Source of the DNA: UBA2279 sp034399355
GTDB taxonomy: Bacteria; Actinomycetota; Coriobacteriia; Anaerosomatales; Anaerosomataceae
DNA: 64,000 bases
Reading direction: 5' to 3'
Assembly (NCBI GenBank): GCA_034399355.1
Contig: JAXMMT010000009.1
Location: 186,001-250,000, forward strand
Under the pieces are notes generated by a model that saw nothing but the letters and a program-made list of their open reading frames with translations, did not search any database and was not told where the DNA came from. The position numbers and the translations under genes are program-made. Shown here piece by piece: positions 50,332-58,896 of the stretch. The number at the start of each line of letters is the position of its first letter. The first letter of the stretch is position 1.

Positions 50332-51494
50332 CGCTCGGTTCCCTCCTCGAGCGACCGCAGATCAGGCTCGAAGCCGCATCGTCGCAGATCGCGCATGAGC
50401 CCCTCCACGTCACCTTCGTCTGTAAGAACGAGCCGCAACACTGCCGAGTCCTCTGACTGATGGTCGATCTCGATGTCCTCGATGTTGCAGCCGGCACGGC
50501 CCACAGCAGTAGTGACCGTCGAGATCACACCAGGACGGTCACTGACCGGCAGCGAGAGTTCGGACAGCCGGCTCGTTGCCGGCACCCACTGCGCCGGCAA
50601 TGCCCGGCGCACTTCGGCGGCGCGAGTCAGCCACACCTGAATGCCTTCAGCGTCTTGCGCGTTCACCAGCTTCTCGAACTCGGCAATCACCTCGCGAAGG
50701 CCCTCAAGCCCCGCAGTAACGGCGGGTGCGTTATCTAGGCAAATGCCAGTCCACAGTTCAGCGCTCCCGGCCGCGATCCTCGTCATGTCCTTGAAGCCAC
50801 CCGCAGCGAGCCGGAGCAAGTCCTCTCCACCCTCGGCCGCCCGCGCACTCGCCAACTCGATGAGAGCCGCGGCGGCGATGTGCGGCACATGGCTGATGAT
50901 CGCGACCGCCTCATCGTGCGCCGTGGGATCGACAGAAACCACCCGCGCACCGAGTGAGGTCACGAATGCGTGGAGTCGTCGGAATGCCTGCGCACCAGCT
51001 GCCGCACCAGGCGTCAGCACGTAGTAGGCACCGTCGAAGAGCTCTTCTCGCGCGGCGCCGATGCCACTGCGCTCCGAGCCTGCCATGGGGTGTCCGCCTA
51101 TGAATGTGAACCGCGCACCCTCCTCCGCCTCGGCTGCACACACCACACGAGACTTCGTCGATGCCACGTCGGTCACGACGCCTGCGTATCCTGTGTCCGC
51201 AAGAACACCGAGCCACTCGACGGTCTGCTCAATCGGTGTGGCCAGGACTATCAGGCCGATATCGGTGCCCGAGAGCCAACCGCTACTGCGCGCGACATCG
51301 GGCTGCGCCGCTGCGTCCACAAGACCTTGCTCTAGGGCGAACCTCAGCGTATCGGGATCGACATCGACGCCGTACAGCGTCGGCGACGGTTCGAGACGTC
51401 GTGCTGCCGCGGCTATGGAACCGCCGATCACACCAAGCCCGACAATCAGGACGGAGCCGAACTCGCTGCGGTCTCGAACGGACACGTCACTCAT
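50328..51494 (-). CDS. tyrA: prephenate dehydrogenase with C-terminal ACT domain
   Basis: A 388-residue TyrA that converts prephenate to 4-hydroxyphenylpyruvate. It has the NAD loop VLIVGLGVIGGSIAAAARR, DVASTKS, the catalytic region GGHPMAGSERSGIGAA, and SHVPHIAAAALIELA; the last 75 residues form an ACT domain (LSLPVSDRPGVISTVTTAVGRAGCNIEDIEI) that probably senses tyrosine. The ATG at 51494 overlaps the aroF stop. Confidence 0.94.
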   Translation of the reverse strand: MSDVSVRDRSEFGSVLIVGLGVIGGSIAAAARRLEPSPTLYGVDVDPDTLRFALEQGLVDAAAQPDVARSSGWLSGTDIGLIVLATPIEQTVEWLGVLADTGYAGVVTDVASTKSRVVCAAEAEEGARFTFIGGHPMAGSERSGIGAAREELFDGAYYVLTPGAAAGAQAFRRLHAFVTSLGARVVSVDPTAHDEAVAIISHVPHIAAAALIELASARAAEGGEDLLRLAAGGFKDMTRIAAGSAELWTGICLDNAPAVTAGLEGLREVIAEFEKLVNAQDAEGIQVWLTRAAEVRRALPAQWVPATSRLSELSLPVSDRPGVISTVTTAVGRAGCNIEDIEIDHQSEDSAVLRLVLTDEGDVEGLMRDLRRCGFEPDLRSLEEGTER

Positions 51495-52516
51495 GACGCA
51501 AAACCCCAATGGCGCCCGTCGAGCGCGACGAGCGGCGCGATTCCCGTCATCAACGCATCAAACTCCTGCGGCGTCAGCGACTGAGGTCCGTCACAACGCG
51601 CATGCTCGGGATCGATGTGGACTTCGACCATGAGCCCATCAGCGCCAGCAACCAACGCGGCGCGACACATCGGCCACACCAGATCGCGCCGGCCGGTCGC
51701 ATGCGAGGGATCCGCGATGACCGGCAGGTGTGTGAGCTGCTTGAGTGCGGCGACCGCCGCCAGATCGAGCGTGTTGCGTGTGTACGTCTCGAACGTTCGA
51801 ATCCCGCGCTCGCACAAGATCACGTTGCGGTTGCCGCCCTTAAGGATGTACTCCGCAGCCGACAGAAGCTCTTCGATGGTCGCGGAAAGGCCTCGCTTGA
51901 GCAGGATGGGCTTCTGCATCTTGCCGAGCTCGTCGAGCATCATGAAGTTCTGCATGTTGCGTGCCCCCACCTGGAGTACATCAGCGTAGGACGCGACCTT
52001 CTCGGCCTCACGCACATCGAGCACCTCGGTCACGACCGGAAGTCCGGTCAGGCGCCCGGCCTCTGCGAGCAGCCGCAGTCCCTCCTCGCCCATACCCTGG
52101 AACGCATACGGACTCGTGCGTGGCTTGAATGCTCCGCCGCGCAGCATCGTGGCGCCCGATGCCTTCACAGCTTCGGCTGTGCGCACGATTTGGTCTTCCG
52201 ATTCGACAGAGCACGGTCCCGCAATAACGGCGACAGCGCCGCCTCCGACCGAGGAGCCCTTCACCGTGACCACCGTGTCCTCGGGCTGGAAGTCGCGCGA
52301 AACGAGCTTGTAGGGCTTCAGAACACGGATGACCTGCTCGACGCCGGGCAGGCCGTCCAGCTCCAACGAGTAGATGACCTCCCGGTCACCGATCACTCCG
52401 ATGATGGTCTTGACCTCGCCTGCCGATAGGTGGGCCTCAGCCCCTGCCTCCTGCAGGTGGCCGACGACGTGATCGATCTCCTCCGTCGTCGCGTGGTCGC
52501 GCATGATAACGAGCAT
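51491..52516 (-). CDS. aroF: 3-deoxy-7-phosphoheptulonate synthase (type I beta)
   Basis: A 341-residue DAHP synthase, the first shikimate enzyme. An N-terminal ferredoxin-like regulatory domain (MLVIMRDHATTEEIDHVVGHLQEAG, about residues 1-70), as in the Thermotoga enzyme, precedes the barrel: IAGPCSVES, MLRGGAFKPRTSPYAFQG, CERGIRTFE, IADPSHATGRRDLV and MVEVHIDPEHA. The N-domain suggests feedback by Tyr or Phe. Confidence 0.95.
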   Translation of the reverse strand: MLVIMRDHATTEEIDHVVGHLQEAGAEAHLSAGEVKTIIGVIGDREVIYSLELDGLPGVEQVIRVLKPYKLVSRDFQPEDTVVTVKGSSVGGGAVAVIAGPCSVESEDQIVRTAEAVKASGATMLRGGAFKPRTSPYAFQGMGEEGLRLLAEAGRLTGLPVVTEVLDVREAEKVASYADVLQVGARNMQNFMMLDELGKMQKPILLKRGLSATIEELLSAAEYILKGGNRNVILCERGIRTFETYTRNTLDLAAVAALKQLTHLPVIADPSHATGRRDLVWPMCRAALVAGADGLMVEVHIDPEHARCDGPQSLTPQEFDALMTGIAPLVALDGRHWGFAS

Positions 52517-52589
52517 GGTTCCTCACTCCCTCAAGCGCGCATTCGCGCGCATCAGCGGCCTACGGTGACCGCCGCGACGGAGGATGTGC

Positions 52590-53690
52590 CTAGAAGGCAC
52601 CCAACCGCACAGCGACCGCCTCGAATGCTGCAATCGTCAACATAGTGTCCTCAGGAGTACCGATACCCAGCCGGAGCGCGGGAGCACTTCCGAAGTCGCG
52701 GACGATCACGCCCTCCTCGAGAAGGGCCTGGAAGACTTCGACCGGTCGCTCCGTCTTGAAGTAAACGAAGTTCGCCTCCGAGCGCACGTAGGAGACGCCG
52801 AGCCGGTCGAAGCACGAATACAGGTAGACCTTCTGTTCCTGATTCTCTGCCCGGCGGCGCTGGACTTCCGCCTCATCGTCCAGCGAGTAGTACGCGGCAA
52901 TCTGTGCCACCGTGTTCACGTTGAAGGGCTCGCGCACCTTATCGATGGCGCGCACCAGCGGCTCGGGCATGAAACCGTACCCGATGCGCAGACCCGCAAG
53001 CGAGTAGATCTTGGAGAATGTCCGGGTGACCACCAGCGGGCGCTCACCGTCAAACCAGTCCAGAGCGTTGGGATACTCATCCGCGATCACGAATTCGAAG
53101 TACGCCTCGTCCGCAACGACCACAACGTGCGGCGGAACGTGCTCCATGAAACGAGCGAACGCCTCACGCCCGTAGATGGCGCCGGTCGGGTTGTTCGGAT
53201 TACACAGGAACACCACGCGTGTCCGTTCGGTGATCGCCGCCAGAATCGCGTCAAGATCACATGCCCCACCGTCGTCGAGTCCGACCCTCACATGCGTCGC
53301 GCCGAAGATGCTCGCGACCATCGGGTACACCACGAACGACGGCCACGGGTAGACAATCTCATCACCGGGACGGACGACGACGTGCGCAACGAGTCGAAGA
53401 AGTTCATTCGAGCCATTCGTGACGGCCACTTGCTGCACGGGCACGCCGTGCCGGTCCGCCAGCTTGCGGCGCAGTGCACTGGCCGAGCCATCCGGGTAGC
53501 GATTCATCTGGGGCAGAACGGCTTTCATCGCGGCGATGGCCGCAGGAACGGGACCACAGGGATGCTCGTTGCTGGAAAGTTTCAGGACGACACTTCTGCC
53601 CGAGCGCTCGCGCACCTGGCTCGCGCGCAGCCCGGGAGCGTACGGCACGAGCGGTTCGAGGTCAGGTCGGATGATGTCGTCCCAAGACAC
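52590..53690 (-). CDS. hisC: histidinol-phosphate / aromatic aminotransferase
   Basis: A 366-residue PLP aminotransferase of fold I. It has LKLSSNEHPCGPVP, NRYPDGSASALRRKLA, TNGSNELLRLV, CNPNNPTGAIY, VVADEAYFEF and the PLP lysine in RTFSKIYSLAGLRIGYG. By sequence it is HisC-like, but it lies in an aroF-tyrA-aroA cluster with no other his gene, so it may make tyrosine and phenylalanine. The GTG start at 53690 has GAGGAG upstream. Confidence 0.9.
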   Translation of the reverse strand: MSWDDIIRPDLEPLVPYAPGLRASQVRERSGRSVVLKLSSNEHPCGPVPAAIAAMKAVLPQMNRYPDGSASALRRKLADRHGVPVQQVAVTNGSNELLRLVAHVVVRPGDEIVYPWPSFVVYPMVASIFGATHVRVGLDDGGACDLDAILAAITERTRVVFLCNPNNPTGAIYGREAFARFMEHVPPHVVVVADEAYFEFVIADEYPNALDWFDGERPLVVTRTFSKIYSLAGLRIGYGFMPEPLVRAIDKVREPFNVNTVAQIAAYYSLDDEAEVQRRRAENQEQKVYLYSCFDRLGVSYVRSEANFVYFKTERPVEVFQALLEEGVIVRDFGSAPALRLGIGTPEDTMLTIAAFEAVAVRLGAF

Positions 53691-53759
53691 GGCGTCTCCT
53701 CGACTGCTCAGAGGTTGACGAGGATTGTCCCCCACGCACGCCCTCGGCGCAACCTGCTG

Positions 53760-54362
53760 TCAGGTGATATCGCACGCTTTCGCGCCGAACTGGTGGAGTG
53801 CGACCCACCCGTCATCCACCGAGAACACGACCCCCGTCGCGTTGCCTATGGTGAACCGTACGGCGCTCTCCCGCGGAATCCCCATCCATAGGTGCACGAG
53901 CGCCCTGATCACGCCGCCGTGAGTCACGACCGCGGTACGGCCGTCCTGACCCAAGATCTCCTCGCCCACCCCGCTCACACGAGCCACTAGCTGCTTCCAG
54001 GTCTCTCCCACGCGGACCGAACCCGGCGGCGGTTCCAGCCACAGGTGATCGGTCGACAGATTCAGCGCGGTCATCTCGGCGTACGTCATACCCTCTGCAT
54101 GGCCGAACCCGACCTCGGCGAGCTCCTCGCGTACGATCAGGGGCACACCGCACCCCGCGACGTGCGCGGCCACGTCGAGTGCCCGCCGAAGCGGAGACGA
54201 GTACACACGATCGGCGCGCCACTCGCCGAGGCTCACCACGAGCTCCTCGGCCTGACAGCGTCCGAGTTCGGTGAAAGGCGACTCGCCGCACCCCACCATG
54301 CGCTGCGCGACGTTCGCCTCGGTCTGCGGGTGACGCACCAGTAGGATGCGACCTGAAGCCAT
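53760..54362 (-). CDS. cobC: histidine phosphatase, probably alpha-ribazole phosphatase
   Basis: A 200-residue phosphoglycerate-mutase-fold phosphatase. The catalytic motif reads LVRHPQTEAN (RHP instead of the more usual RHG); the remaining residues YSSPLRRALDVA, GFGHAEGMTYAEM and VVTHGGVIRAL are intact. Placed after cobS, it probably removes the phosphate from adenosylcobalamin 5'-phosphate or alpha-ribazole phosphate. It follows cobS with no gap. Confidence 0.85.
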   Translation of the reverse strand: MASGRILLVRHPQTEANVAQRMVGCGESPFTELGRCQAEELVVSLGEWRADRVYSSPLRRALDVAAHVAGCGVPLIVREELAEVGFGHAEGMTYAEMTALNLSTDHLWLEPPPGSVRVGETWKQLVARVSGVGEEILGQDGRTAVVTHGGVIRALVHLWMGIPRESAVRFTIGNATGVVFSVDDGWVALHQFGAKACDIT

Positions 54363-55103
54363 CTACGCTCCCATCAACGCGGCGACCACCAGGACCGCCG
54401 TCTCCACCACCATCACCGACGCACCGAGGACGTCCCCCGTCACGCCACCCACCGTGCGGCCGAGCACACGAGGTGCGGCGAACGCCATAACGCACGCTAC
54501 CGCCACCAGCGCGATGCGCTCCGGACACCACACTACCAGTGTGACTCCCACGGCAAGTGCGGCGAACATGACCTCAAAGATCCCGGGAGTGCCCGAGAGT
54601 GACGCGCCGAGACCGTCGGAGCGTGCCGGTCGTGCCGACCATACGCCGATCGAGGCCGAGAAGCGCCCGAGCACCGGTGCGGCGGCAAGCGCCCACCAAT
54701 CACGCGACGCGAAGATAACGGCAATGCTCGTGACTTGCAGCAAAGCGACAAGCACGACGCAGATCACGCCGAACGCGCCCGTGCACGAGTCACGCATGAT
54801 CTCGAGTCGTCGCTCGGGCGTCTGCCCACCCCACGTCGCGTCGGCGGTATCGGCAAGTCCGTCCCAGTGCAGTAGACGGCTCCCGAAAGCCCACAGCGAC
54901 ACGATCAGCACAGCGACCAACAGCGACCCTAGGTCACCGTCGACGACACGAGACGCTGCGAAGGCCACACCCAGCGCGCTGGCACCGAACAACCACCCCA
55001 CCCAGGGAAACCACGCCGCTGGACGTGTCGACCGGCGCGGGTCACCGACCGGCAACAGCGTCAGCAGCCGAATCGCACCACGAATGTCATCCCACACGCG
55101 CAC
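54363..55103 (-). CDS. cobS: adenosylcobinamide-GDP ribazoletransferase (cobalamin synthase)
   Basis: A 246-residue polytopic membrane protein (about six segments) joining adenosylcobinamide-GDP and alpha-ribazole. It has the N-terminal DDIRGAIRLLTLLPVGD, WFPWVGWLFGA, and the metal/substrate motif LLHWDGLADTADATWGG. The GTG at 55103 overlaps the cobT stop (TAGTG), with GGGGGC upstream; the frame is open further but lies inside cobT. Confidence 0.93.
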   Translation of the reverse strand: MRVWDDIRGAIRLLTLLPVGDPRRSTRPAAWFPWVGWLFGASALGVAFAASRVVDGDLGSLLVAVLIVSLWAFGSRLLHWDGLADTADATWGGQTPERRLEIMRDSCTGAFGVICVVLVALLQVTSIAVIFASRDWWALAAAPVLGRFSASIGVWSARPARSDGLGASLSGTPGIFEVMFAALAVGVTLVVWCPERIALVAVACVMAFAAPRVLGRTVGGVTGDVLGASVMVVETAVLVVAALMGA

Positions 55104-56170
55104 TACTGCCCCCGGTCGCTCACGCCTGCACTTCCAAAGGTGGCCATGCCGCACATCACCTTGCATGCGACGTCGATGACGCCCATAGCAAGCGCGGCAC
55201 CTGTACCTTCGCCAAGCCGCATATCGAGATCAAGCACGGGAGTCAGGCCGAGTGCGTCCAACACCGTTGAGTGCCCCGGCTCGACCGATCGGTGCGAAGG
55301 GAACACGAAGCCCGCGCACGCGGGACAGATGCGCGTAGCCGCCAGCAGTGCCGCGCCTGATATGAAACCGTCGGACACGGCCGCCACGCCAGACGCGGCA
55401 GCTCCGATGAAGACGCCCACAAGGCCAGCAATCTCCAGGCCGCCGACGGCCGCAAGCACACCGAGCCCATCGAGTCCGGCCACGCTGTTCACTTCCAACG
55501 CGCGTGCAATGACCCGGGCTTTTCGGACTACGCCATCGTCATCAAGCCCTGTCCCTCTCCCGACGACGGATGCCGGCTCGACGCCCGCGTACACCGCTGT
55601 CAGAGCGGCGGCTGCGGTCGTGTTTCCGATGCCCATCTCGCCAGTCCCGATGAGTTTCACACCTGCCGATGCAAGTTCGCGCGCGATGTTCACACCGACA
55701 AGAACAGCCTCGATCGCTTCATCGCGAGTCATGGCGGGCCCCTCGGCCATGTTACGCGTCCCCGCACGTACCTTCGCGTGTCTCACGCCAGGAACCACAC
55801 TCACGTCACCCGCAATGCCGACGTCCACCAGCACGAGTTCGGCACCCACGTACGCCGCGATCTGGTTGATCGCCGCGCCTCCCGCTGAGAAGTTCGCGAC
55901 CATCTGTCGCGTCACTTCCTGGGGATACGGACTCACCCCTTCGGCCACAACACCGTGGTCACCCGCCATGAGTACGATCGCCATCGGTGACGCGGTCGGC
56001 CGCACGGTCCGCTCCACGACCGCCATGTGGGCGGCCAGCTCTTCAAGTCTACCGAGAGATCGTGGCGGTTTCGTGAGGCCGTCGAGGCGCTCCCATGCCT
56101 GCGTCTCGAATGAGGTATCGAGAGCCGCCACCGAGTCGATGATCGTCTGCAGGCCAGCTTCGTAGGTCAC
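55103..56170 (-). CDS. cobT: nicotinate-nucleotide-dimethylbenzimidazole phosphoribosyltransferase
   Basis: A 355-residue CobT that activates the lower ligand of cobalamin. It has LTKPPRSLGRLEELA, LMAGDHGVVAEGVSPYPQEVTRQMVANF, GIGNTTAAAALTA, RGTGLDDDGV, LGVLAAVGGLEIAGLVG and the catalytic Glu region in HSTVLDALGLTPVLDLDMRLGEGTGAALAMG. The GTG start overlaps the cobU stop as GTGA. Confidence 0.95.
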   Translation of the reverse strand: MTYEAGLQTIIDSVAALDTSFETQAWERLDGLTKPPRSLGRLEELAAHMAVVERTVRPTASPMAIVLMAGDHGVVAEGVSPYPQEVTRQMVANFSAGGAAINQIAAYVGAELVLVDVGIAGDVSVVPGVRHAKVRAGTRNMAEGPAMTRDEAIEAVLVGVNIARELASAGVKLIGTGEMGIGNTTAAAALTAVYAGVEPASVVGRGTGLDDDGVVRKARVIARALEVNSVAGLDGLGVLAAVGGLEIAGLVGVFIGAAASGVAAVSDGFISGAALLAATRICPACAGFVFPSHRSVEPGHSTVLDALGLTPVLDLDMRLGEGTGAALAMGVIDVACKVMCGMATFGSAGVSDRGQ

Positions 56171-56751
56171 TCAACGTCTCCGCTCACGGTCTCCCACGTG
56201 ATACTACGCGGGAAATCCGTCAATCCGATGCATCTGCCGGCGACTACAAGCCAGGCCGCGTCGGCGCTGTCGATGAGGCGTGCGGTCGCTCGGCCGACAA
56301 CATCGCGAAACAGACGCCCCGCCGGCGTTTCAGGAACGATGCCCCAGCCGACCTCGTTCGAGATCACAATCGTGTCCCCTTCTCGGCTCCGCAGCTCCTC
56401 GACAAGGCTGGCAGCCTTCATGCCGAGCAGCGTCTCGGCTTCCTCGGACACGTGATCCGAGTCGTCCCACACGAGTTTCTCCATCATGCGCGCCACGAGC
56501 GTTCCGAGACACTCTATGACGACACACTCGCGTCGGCTGACATCATCGAGCCACGTGATCGTGTCATCCACTTCAAGCGTTCGCCACTCAGTAGGACGTT
56601 CTGCCTGGTGACTGGCTATGCGCCGCGCCATCTCAGGATCGGTCTCGCGGCCGCCGGCTACCACAACGACCGGCCCACCGCGTGATGATGCCAGCTCAGC
56701 AGCAACTCTCGACTTGCCGCTGCGCGCGGGACCCGTGATGACCACAAGCAT
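56167..56751 (-). CDS. cobU: adenosylcobinamide kinase / guanylyltransferase
   Basis: A 194-residue CobU that phosphorylates and guanylylates adenosylcobinamide. It has the P-loop VITGPARSGKSRVAAELA, RIASHQAERPTEWRTLE (the guanylylated-His region), VIECLGTLVARMM and VISNEVGWGIVPETPAGRLFRD. Together with cobT, cobS and cobC it forms a complete nucleotide-loop assembly set; corrin-ring genes are not in the window, so this may serve corrinoid salvage. Confidence 0.94.
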   Translation of the reverse strand: MLVVITGPARSGKSRVAAELASSRGGPVVVVAGGRETDPEMARRIASHQAERPTEWRTLEVDDTITWLDDVSRRECVVIECLGTLVARMMEKLVWDDSDHVSEEAETLLGMKAASLVEELRSREGDTIVISNEVGWGIVPETPAGRLFRDVVGRATARLIDSADAAWLVVAGRCIGLTDFPRSITWETVSGDVE

Positions 56752-57507
56752 CTACACACCTCCATCGGTGGATGCGGACTCCAGTAGCGCCTGCACCTCT
56801 GAAAGCTCCAGTGGCCGGACGTGTCCCTCGGCCAGATCACCGAGGCTGACCGGACCGAAACGCTCGCGGCACAGCCGCATGACCGGGTGGCGAATGTAGG
56901 AGAACATGCGCCTGACCTGCCTCTTCCGGCCCTCTGAGATAGTGATTCGCACGTCGGTCCACTCGTCACCGTTCACGAGGCGCTCGATCTCTGCGGGGCG
57001 CGTTGGCCCATCATCGAGTTCGACACCCCGCTGCAGTCTCCCTAGATCCGAGTCGCTTGGATGCCCCGCGACGCGTGCAACATACGACTTGCTCACGTGA
57101 AACCGCGGGTGCATGAGCCTGTTCGCGAACTCCCCGTCGTCGGTGAGCAGAAGCAGTCCCGTGGTGTCCTTGTCGAGACGACCGACGGTGAAGAGCCGCC
57201 GCCCGTCCTGTGGGAAGAACTCCGTGACTGTCGCGCGGCCCTCCGGATCATCCAGAGTCGTCACGTAACCGGCGGGTTTGTTCAGCGCGTAGTGGACGCA
57301 CTGTCCCGGAGGCGACACCTCTACCCCGTCGACCGCGACGACATCGCGTCCGTCCACGACTCGTACTCCCAACTCAGTGCAGACCACGCCGTTGATGCTC
57401 ACGCGACTTCCGGTGATATACTCCTCACTCGCGCGCCGAGACGCCACACCACAGCGCGCAAGGTACTTCTGGAGCCGTTCACCCTCCCGGGGAGTCTCAC
57501 TCGACAT
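56752..57507 (-). CDS. rluB: 23S/16S rRNA pseudouridine synthase (RluB/RsuA family)
   Basis: A 251-residue pseudouridine synthase with an S4 domain (RLQKYLARCGVASRRASEEYI), the YALNKPAGYVTT motif and the catalytic VGRLDKDTTGLLLLTDDGEFANRLMHP. It has the EGRKRQVRRMF C-terminal signature. The ATG at 57507 overlaps the scpB end by 11 bases. The scpA-scpB-rluB order is widely conserved. Confidence 0.94.
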   Translation of the reverse strand: MSSETPREGERLQKYLARCGVASRRASEEYITGSRVSINGVVCTELGVRVVDGRDVVAVDGVEVSPPGQCVHYALNKPAGYVTTLDDPEGRATVTEFFPQDGRRLFTVGRLDKDTTGLLLLTDDGEFANRLMHPRFHVSKSYVARVAGHPSDSDLGRLQRGVELDDGPTRPAEIERLVNGDEWTDVRITISEGRKRQVRRMFSYIRHPVMRLCRERFGPVSLGDLAEGHVRPLELSEVQALLESASTDGGV

Positions 57508-58147
57508 CGTCGTAGACGTCCTCGTCCTCGTCATCTTCCTCAACGTCCTCGACATCCTCGTCCTCAAACGTGGGACCGTCGAGTGCGTTCAGCCGCTCGC
57601 GGATCGCCCTCTCGGTGTCGGGGTCGGGCGCGAACTCGTTGAGCGGCGGCAGCTCCGACAAGTCGCGCAAGCCGAACTTCTCCAGGAATGCACGCGTCGT
57701 CCCGTACAGGATGGCGTTTCCCGGATTCTTGTCACGACCTGCCTCGTGCACGAGTCTCTTCTCCACAAGCGACGCGATCACGGCTTCACTGTTGACACCG
57801 CGTACCGCGTTCACGCCCGTACGAGTCACCGGCTGGTGGTACGCGATGACCGCAAGCGCTTCCAGCGCGGCCTGGGACAGCCGGCGAGTGTCCCACGAGA
57901 GGACGAACTGCTCCACGTAGGGATGGTGCGCCGGGTGCGTGTACATACGCCAGCCCCCTGCAACCTCACGCAGCTGGAAGCCACGCTCCTGCTCGGCATA
58001 TTCCTTGGAGAGGCCGTGTAGCGCCTTCTCCACCCCGGCGGGCGTCGACTCCACGATCTTGGCGAGACGCGCCGCGGTGACCGGTTCGTCCGAGACGAAC
58101 AGCAGTGCTTCAAGCGGTCCGCGCAGCTCGTCGGTCCGATTGCTCAT
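57497..58147 (-). CDS. scpB: segregation and condensation protein ScpB
   Basis: A 216-residue kite subunit of the SMC condensin. It has tandem winged helices: LRGPLEALLFVSDEPVTAARLAKIV and LSQAALEALAVIAYHQPVTRTGVNAVRGVNSEAVIASL, then YGTTRAFLEKFGL. A strongly acidic tail (about residues 190-216) of Glu/Asp/Val is longer than in most homologues. The start overlaps the scpA stop (ATGA). Confidence 0.94.
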   Translation of the reverse strand: MSNRTDELRGPLEALLFVSDEPVTAARLAKIVESTPAGVEKALHGLSKEYAEQERGFQLREVAGGWRMYTHPAHHPYVEQFVLSWDTRRLSQAALEALAVIAYHQPVTRTGVNAVRGVNSEAVIASLVEKRLVHEAGRDKNPGNAILYGTTRAFLEKFGLRDLSELPPLNEFAPDPDTERAIRERLNALDGPTFEDEDVEDVEEDDEDEDVYDDVE

Positions 58148-58890
58148 CGGTCCTCCTTCTCGATACTGGCGACCTCGATATCGCCGAAGTGTACGTCTTG
58201 CTTGAGCCGCACGGCTCCGCGCTTGTAGAGCTCCAGGATCGCAAGGAAGGTCACGACGAGTTCCTCACGCGTGCCGCCTGACAAAAGGAGCTCGGAAAAC
58301 ATCACCCGGCCCTGGTTGCGCATGGCCTGCGCAACGGTCTCCACATGAGCTTCCAGACTGATTGGGGCCGAAGCGATATGCCCGGCCTCTAGCAAGAATA
58401 CCTCACGTTTGTAGACAAGGTCGGCACAGATGACAGCCAGCCCACGCATGGTCACACCCTCGAGGTAATCCGGCATCAAACGCAAGAACGGTTCCTCGAG
58501 CCCTGCCGCACGCGAGTGCATGCGCGAAGTGACCTCGAAGCGCGCGGCTAGCTCAGCGGCTGCGTTTTTGAACTGCTTGTACGCGAGCAGGCGTGCGACA
58601 AGCAGTTCACGGGCCTCTTCGGCAGGCATCCCCTCGAACTCATCGAGTTCGAGAACGATATCTCGGGGCAGGAGCGACGCGGCCTTCAATTCCAGGAGCG
58701 TTGCGGCAACGAGCAGAAAATCGCTGGCGACGTCCAGGTCGAGCTCCTGTATTCGGTCGATGTATTCCAGGTACTGGTCGGCGATCTCGGAAATGGACAG
58801 CTCGGCAATATCGACCTTCTGCCGGGCGACGAGATGCAACAGCAGATCGAACGGTCCCTCGAAGATGTCTGTCTTTACCGTGTAGCCCAT
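58144..58890 (-). CDS. scpA: segregation and condensation protein ScpA
   Basis: A 248-residue kleisin. It has the N-terminal SMC-neck-binding part (FEGPFDLLLHLVARQKVDIAELSISEIADQYLEYI) and ASDFLLVAATLLELKAASLLP, and a C-terminal winged helix (LSGGTREELVVTFLAILELYKRGAVRLKQ). It is coupled to scpB. Confidence 0.95.
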   Translation of the reverse strand: MGYTVKTDIFEGPFDLLLHLVARQKVDIAELSISEIADQYLEYIDRIQELDLDVASDFLLVAATLLELKAASLLPRDIVLELDEFEGMPAEEARELLVARLLAYKQFKNAAAELAARFEVTSRMHSRAAGLEEPFLRLMPDYLEGVTMRGLAVICADLVYKREVFLLEAGHIASAPISLEAHVETVAQAMRNQGRVMFSELLLSGGTREELVVTFLAILELYKRGAVRLKQDVHFGDIEVASIEKEDR

Positions 58891-58896
58891 CGGTGC

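Noticed and set aside
52584..53891. A 435-codon plus-strand frame over hisC
   Set aside because: Antisense shadow of hisC, which has an intact PLP-lysine motif and ribosome site. No start signal was seen for the plus-strand frame.
55140..56165. A 341-codon plus-strand frame over cobT
   Set aside because: Antisense shadow of cobT; serine/alanine/threonine-rich with no domain.
56752..58200. A cobalamin riboswitch upstream of cobU
   Set aside because: cobU follows rluB directly with no leader, and no B12-box sequence was seen in the vicinity.
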